DNA of 64,000 nt. Source: Micavibrio aeruginosavorus_D (lineage in GTDB: Bacteria; Pseudomonadota; Alphaproteobacteria; Micavibrionales; Micavibrionaceae). The stretch covers positions 124,001 to 188,000 of the forward strand of contig NZ_CP195303.1 of assembly GCF_051245535.1 (NCBI RefSeq), in the 5' to 3' direction. Under the pieces are notes generated by a model. It ran no database searches. It saw only the letters and a program-made list of their open reading frames with translations, and was not told the origin of the DNA. This document shows positions 60,088 through 64,000 of the stretch, in pieces. Position numbers and translations under genes: made by a program. Positions within the stretch are counted from its first letter, which is position 1. Every line of letters starts with the position of its first letter.

Positions 60088-61061
60088 TGCAGCCGATGGT
60101 TTTTGTGATCGTTGTCCTGGTTGTCACGCTGCTGTGTTTTGGCGGCGTTTTGCTGCTGATGTCGGCGCAGGAAAAGAAAAAACGCAGCCGCATTCAATCG
60201 GTGATCCGCGGAAATGCGATTGTCGATCGGAAAGCAGCTGCAACAGCAGAGAAAGACAAGCGCGTTGCCGATATTTCCCGCAAGCTCAAAGAGACAACGG
60301 AAGAGAATAAGGCGAAAAAAAACAGCCTGTCCTCTCGGTTGATGCAAGCCGGGCTGACGATCTCAGTGAAGCAATTTTGGATTTATTCTGTTTTGTTCGC
60401 GATTGTTGCGACCGTTTTAACAAAACTGAGCGGGCAATCCGCTTTGGTTACGATTCTTGTCGGTATTACGGCTTTTTTGGGCATGCCGCGCTATTGGCTG
60501 AAACGCCGCATTAAAAAGCGCCAAGCGAGATTTCTGCGAGATTTTGCGGACGCTTTGGAGGCCATGGTGCGTTTGTTGAAAGCCGGTATGCCCGTGACTG
60601 AGGCGATCAATATGGCATCAAAGGAATTCGAAGGACCGGTCGGCGAAGAAATGGCGATGATCTATGATTCCCAGCGTGTGGGCATCTCCTTGCCAGAAGC
60701 TTCGCTGGAGGCGGCACGCCGTATGCCCATCACAGAAATGCAAATGTTTGCGACCGCAATGGCCATTCAGGCCCAGACGGGCGCCAGCCTGTCAGAAATT
60801 TTGACGAACTTGGCCAAGGTTATTCGGGCCCGCTTTCGTTTGAAGCGAAAGGTCGAAGCGTTGTCATCCGAGGCCAAGGCATCGGCCATGATTATCGGGT
60901 CGCTGCCTTTTCTGGTTGGTGGCGGTATGTATTTCATTAACAACGATTACATGATGGTGATGTTTACGACGCTGACCGGAAAAATGCTGCTGGCTGGTTG
61001 CGCGGCTTTCATGTTGATGGGGATTATGGTGATGAAGGCCATGATCAATTTCAAGGTGTAA
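60087..61061 (+). CDS. tadB: Tad inner-membrane platform protein TadB
   Basis: A 324-residue T2SS-F-domain protein with a membrane helix at ~1-27, a cytoplasmic charged region, and helices at ~92-135 and ~270-320. FADALEAMVRLLKAGMPVTEAI and MFATAMAIQAQTGASLSEIL (parts) are the F-domain motifs. It is coupled to cpaF by the TAATG overlap. It pairs with TadC as the inner-membrane platform for the CpaF motor. Confidence 0.95.
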   Translation: MQPMVFVIVVLVVTLLCFGGVLLLMSAQEKKKRSRIQSVIRGNAIVDRKAAATAEKDKRVADISRKLKETTEENKAKKNSLSSRLMQAGLTISVKQFWIYSVLFAIVATVLTKLSGQSALVTILVGITAFLGMPRYWLKRRIKKRQARFLRDFADALEAMVRLLKAGMPVTEAINMASKEFEGPVGEEMAMIYDSQRVGISLPEASLEAARRMPITEMQMFATAMAIQAQTGASLSEILTNLAKVIRARFRLKRKVEALSSEAKASAMIIGSLPFLVGGGMYFINNDYMMVMFTTLTGKMLLAGCAAFMLMGIMVMKAMINFKV

Positions 61062-61067
61062 CCCGCG

Positions 61068-62027
61068 ATGCAGGCATTTTTCGAAGGCGATGGATTGGTT
61101 GTATTTCTGGCGGCGATTGCGGCGGCCATATCCTTCGTTGCTTTCCTTTTGCCTTTGATGCAGCGGTCAGAGAAAAAAGAACGTTATCGCAGCGTTATCG
61201 AGAAAAAACGAAAAACGCTGTTTGAAGCGACGCGCGAGCAATCGAAAAAAGGGTATCGCGCGGATGAAAAATCCATGTCGGCCCGGGATTCAATGACAAC
61301 CTTGTTCAAGGTTGAGCAGCTGATGGGCAGCATGGGCGAGAAAGTCCGCGACATGATGTTGCAGGCGGGCAATCGTGACCCGTCGGCCCCAATTAAATTC
61401 ATTGTGTCCCGTTTCGCCATCGCCATTTTTCTGGTGGTTTTTGCAATTATCATTATCACATCATCCGATAAGGAAATTTCCAACGGGCTGTCCGCTTTGA
61501 TTATTATTGCGGCCGCAGGTTTGGGGTATCAAATACCGAAAATTCTGGTCAAAAACCAGATTGTGAAGCGCGCGCAGGAAATCAACCTGACCTTTGCTGA
61601 TGCTTTGGACATGATGCTGATTTGTGTTCAAGGCGGTGTTGGCTTGGAACAAACCATCAACCGGATTGCCGATGAAATTTCCGAACATTCTCCGACATTG
61701 GCTGAAGAGCTGGGCATTCTCAGTGCTGAAATGGCGATGCTTAATGATCGCCGTGGCGCGTTGCAGGATTTTGCCCGCCGTGTCGGCAGCGGGGCCGCGC
61801 GGTCCTTTGCAACGGCCCTGATTCAGGCAGAACAATACGGGACATCGGTATCGCAAGCCATGCGCGTGATGGCCGATGAATTGCGCGATCAACGTATGGC
61901 CGAGGCCGAGCGCAAGGCCGCATCATTGCCGCCAAAACTCACTGTGCCAATGATTCTGTTCTTCCTGCCGGTGCTGTTTGTCATCATTATTGCACCGGCC
62001 GTGATGCGCGCATTCTCAAAAATGTAA
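61068..62027 (+). CDS. tadC: Tad inner-membrane platform protein TadC
   Basis: A 319-residue T2SS-F-domain protein, paralogous to TadB and its partner. Hydrophobic segments at ~6-25, ~105-145 and ~290-315; FADALDMMLICVQGGVGLEQTI and FATALIQAEQYGTSVSQAMRVMADELR (parts). Last gene of the plus-strand Tad run, followed by a strong terminator. Confidence 0.95.
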   Translation: MQAFFEGDGLVVFLAAIAAAISFVAFLLPLMQRSEKKERYRSVIEKKRKTLFEATREQSKKGYRADEKSMSARDSMTTLFKVEQLMGSMGEKVRDMMLQAGNRDPSAPIKFIVSRFAIAIFLVVFAIIIITSSDKEISNGLSALIIIAAAGLGYQIPKILVKNQIVKRAQEINLTFADALDMMLICVQGGVGLEQTINRIADEISEHSPTLAEELGILSAEMAMLNDRRGALQDFARRVGSGAARSFATALIQAEQYGTSVSQAMRVMADELRDQRMAEAERKAASLPPKLTVPMILFFLPVLFVIIIAPAVMRAFSKM

Positions 62028-62038
62028 TTGCCCGGATA

Positions 62039-62073
62039 ATAAAAAAGGCCGCAGTGCATACTGCGGCCTTTTT
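62039..62073. terminator. bidirectional terminator between tadC and tadD
   Basis: Stem AAAAAGGCCGCAG / CTGCGGCCTTTTT with a 6-base loop, flanked by A- and T-runs, between converging genes. Confidence 0.93.
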
Positions 62074-62090
62074 TATATTCTTAATGAGCC

Positions 62091-63056
62091 TCAGGGCGTC
62101 ACGGCGGCGGTCGAAACCGGCTTTTGTGTTGGGACCGGCGCTTGAGCCTGTTTCACCGCAGGATCATTGTCCATGACCGGCTTAACGTTCAGGCTGGCTT
62201 TCTGCACAGCGGGGGCCGGGTGCGGTTTTGTGGGCGGAATGTAAGGGGCGTCATGGTCGACAGCGGCTTTCTTATCATTCTTTTTTTCGTCTTCTTTGCT
62301 TGGCTTCTTCTCTTCGTCTTTTTCCTCTTGTTTCAGGTAAGACGGAACCTGACCGCCGCTGACTTGCAGGGCATTGACGATGCGCAGATTGCGCTCAATC
62401 TCTGCACGGTTGGGGGCGGTGGCGGCGGCTTTGCGCAACGTTTCGGCGGCTTCATCCAAAAATCCCTGCGCGGCCAGATTCAGGCCCAGATTGTTCAGCA
62501 GCGGCGAAGGGTTTCCCTGCCAATATTCCAGCCCACTGCGGAAGGCATCTTCCGCGGGTTTGTGTTTGCCCTGAGCATCCAGCGCAACGCCAAGAACATG
62601 ATAGGCCTTGCCCGATTCCGGATTTTTTTCCACGGCCCGGCGTGCCGCAACTTCGGCACCGGCATGGTTGCCCATGGATGTTTGAATGGACGCATATTCG
62701 ACCAGCACATCGGCTGTTGCCGCCTTGTTATCCTGCGCGAATGGTTCGATGACCAGGTTGGCGCGAGTCAGGCGGTTTTCGTTTCGCAGGGCGCGGGCAT
62801 AACGCGTGGCGACGCTCGCGTCTTTCGGGTTTCGCTTGTACAGTTTTTCAACCAGAGCCAGAGAATCCTGTGCGCTGCCTGCGGCATCGGCGTCGTTGGC
62901 GGCGCGTTCAATCGCCTGATCGATTTTGGTCTGACGACCGCTCTCACCGCCTTGTGTGGAGGACCCCGTGGTCTGACATGCGGCAAGCGCCGTCAACGCC
63001 ACCACGCTGGTCATCATCAGGGACAGAGTGCGAATGGAATGGCTGGTCTTGGTCAT
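62091..63056 (-). CDS. tadD: TPR-repeat lipoprotein TadD
   Basis: A 321-residue lipoprotein: lipobox LAACQT at ~25-30, then TPR repeats (ARRAVEKNPESGKAYHVLGVALDAQGKHKPAEDAF, SPLLNNLGLNLAAQGFLDEAAETLRKAA; parts), and a Lys/Glu-rich then Pro/Ala-rich tail. Start ATG 63056 has GGAAG ahead; the frame opens at 63077. It is transcribed opposite to tadC. TadD is a likely scaffold for secretin assembly. Confidence 0.88.
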   Translation of the reverse strand: MTKTSHSIRTLSLMMTSVVALTALAACQTTGSSTQGGESGRQTKIDQAIERAANDADAAGSAQDSLALVEKLYKRNPKDASVATRYARALRNENRLTRANLVIEPFAQDNKAATADVLVEYASIQTSMGNHAGAEVAARRAVEKNPESGKAYHVLGVALDAQGKHKPAEDAFRSGLEYWQGNPSPLLNNLGLNLAAQGFLDEAAETLRKAAATAPNRAEIERNLRIVNALQVSGGQVPSYLKQEEKDEEKKPSKEDEKKNDKKAAVDHDAPYIPPTKPHPAPAVQKASLNVKPVMDNDPAVKQAQAPVPTQKPVSTAAVTP

Positions 63057-63130
63057 TGTTTTCTTCCGCATTGGCAATGTTGAAAAGCGTCAGGGTTATA
63101 GCAGGTTTTCAGGCGCCGGAAAGGGGGCTG

Positions 63131-63880
63131 TTACTGGTCGTCCTCGTTGTCTTCTGGTGCCTGTTCAGGTTTCTTGTCCGGGTTATCCTCGGCATCCATA
63201 TCAATGTCCTGCGCTTCCGGCGGTGCCTCGGTGGCGGCTTCAGGGGCAGGGGTGGTTGTTTCTTCGATCGTGGCCTCGCCATCAATATCCGGCGTGCTCA
63301 CAACCGGCATACCGGCAATGCTGCCCGATCCCGCATTTGTGGTCACCAAATCAACGGCATGGCATGTGTCCGGGCAGTAATAGACAGATGTTTCCTCACA
63401 GCCGCCCATGCCATTACAGCTCCGGCGAATACGGACATAGCTTTTGGCGGCGGTGGCTACGGCGATGTGACGCTGCATCATCACCTTGCCCTCCGGGTCC
63501 AGAATGCGCAGGAAGGTCGAGCCCGGCTGGCGCGGCACCAGAAGCAGGCTGCGCGGCGTTTCCATGACGACGCTCAACTGGTTCGGGTTGCCAACGATAA
63601 TGGTGCCCGCGTCTTGGTCCAGTCGCAAAATTTCGGTCTTGTCCGGGGTCAGGGACAGTTGCGGGTGTGTTGGTGCCGTGCTGAGCAGGCGGCCCGCAAT
63701 ATCCTCACTGCCCGTGGCTGTTGCATCATCGCCATACTGAACAATGGTTTGCGGCATTAAATCTTTGGCCGGGGCCACGGCGTTTTGCGCGAAGGCCGCG
63801 GTCGTGCTGAAAACAAACCCGACAGATACGGCCAGAATCGCAAACGCAGCCCGGCGGCTTTGAACAGAAAAATGGGACAT
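63131..63880 (-). CDS. secretin-N-domain-like secreted protein with Cys-rich insert
   Basis: A 249-residue exported protein with a signal peptide (AILAVSVGFVFSTTAAFAQ, parts). Residues ~60-130 match the pilus-formation/secretin N-terminal domain (EILRLDQDAGTIIVGNPNQLSVV and LLLVPRQPGSTFLRILDPEG, parts), also seen in CpaC. A Cys cluster SCNGMGGCEETSVYYCPDTC follows, then a long acidic Pro/Ala/Glu tail. It has no secretin core. ATG 63880 was chosen because it begins the signal peptide; the frame opens at 63961. It lies upstream of tadD on the minus strand and may be an accessory pilus protein. Confidence 0.75.
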   Translation of the reverse strand: MSHFSVQSRRAAFAILAVSVGFVFSTTAAFAQNAVAPAKDLMPQTIVQYGDDATATGSEDIAGRLLSTAPTHPQLSLTPDKTEILRLDQDAGTIIVGNPNQLSVVMETPRSLLLVPRQPGSTFLRILDPEGKVMMQRHIAVATAAKSYVRIRRSCNGMGGCEETSVYYCPDTCHAVDLVTTNAGSGSIAGMPVVSTPDIDGEATIEETTTPAPEAATEAPPEAQDIDMDAEDNPDKKPEQAPEDNEDDQ

Positions 63881-64000
63881 GGCAAACCAACGATGATGTG
63901 GTGTGAAGGGCGGACGGAAGGGTGCCCGTATGAAGCCTTGATTATACCGCTGGAATCGCAAGGAATCACCAGTTTTTTGTGGAAAACTGTATTTGAGTGC

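Noticed and set aside
1..64000. CRISPR arrays, rRNA and tRNA genes
   Set aside because: No regularly spaced repeats were seen, and no gap between genes is both long enough and shaped like a tRNA cloverleaf or rRNA. This was by eye, so a covariance search is the decisive check.

Overview
The window looks like a stretch of alphaproteobacterial chromosome of moderate GC content. The order pal - cpoB - tilS - ftsH - glmM is typical of Alphaproteobacteria, as is the complete Tad/Flp pilus locus in Caulobacter cpa style. The mix of a chaperone-usher-type fimbrial system, a Tad pilus, tandem M3 oligopeptidases and OxyR-AhpCD would fit a Micavibrio-like or Rhodospirillales-like bacterium, but that placement is inference. 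No rRNA, tRNA, CRISPR array, prophage or complete insertion sequence was seen. Two small repetitive elements are present: a palindrome inside mnmC and a MITE-like element upstream of rsmI.

Layout: 1-4.9 kb holds two DUF4402 surface proteins, a PapD-like chaperone and a large usher-like outer-membrane protein. 5.0-8.3 kb holds a CheY-like regulator paired with a degenerate Hpt-like protein, a small His/Cys-rich membrane protein, a sterol-desaturase-family enzyme and two small unknown genes. 8.5-11.5 kb is a GDP-L-fucose pathway cluster (gmd, fcl, manC), followed by an arginase-family enzyme. 12.5-14.6 kb (minus) is an operon of an XRE regulator, an EgtD-like methyltransferase and a small unknown. 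14.7-19.9 kb (minus) has two M3 metallopeptidases separated by a secreted protein. 20.0-26.0 kb has mnmC, a WecA/MraY-type transferase, a membrane protein, a DctA-type symporter and trhO. 26.0-28.3 kb is the peroxide response unit oxyR / ahpC-ahpD. 28.4-32.5 kb has an MscS channel operon with a TetR regulator, and a RimK-type ligase.

32.5-43.1 kb is envelope and housekeeping: an LpoA-like lipoprotein divergent from rsmI-yraN-BON lipoprotein (resembling the E. coli rsmI/lpoA/yraN/dolP neighbourhood), a SirB1 protein, then pal-cpoB-tilS-ftsH-glmM. 43.1-47.2 kb has an ELM1-like protein, an aldo/keto reductase, a one-repeat ankyrin protein and purA.

47.4-63.9 kb is the Tad pilus region. It opens with a membrane-anchored pseudokinase-like protein and a small membrane protein, then two TadE-like pseudopilins, a TadG-like vWA protein, the Flp pilin, the prepilin peptidase CpaA, CpaB, CpaC (secretin), CpaD, CpaE, CpaF (ATPase), TadB and TadC. 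On the opposite strand are a TadD-like TPR lipoprotein and a Cys-rich protein with a secretin-N-like domain. The pilus genes together supply pilin, processing, export channel, motor and minor pilins. The pseudokinase pair at the front is the part I least expect from the standard Tad locus and is my best candidate for something undescribed.
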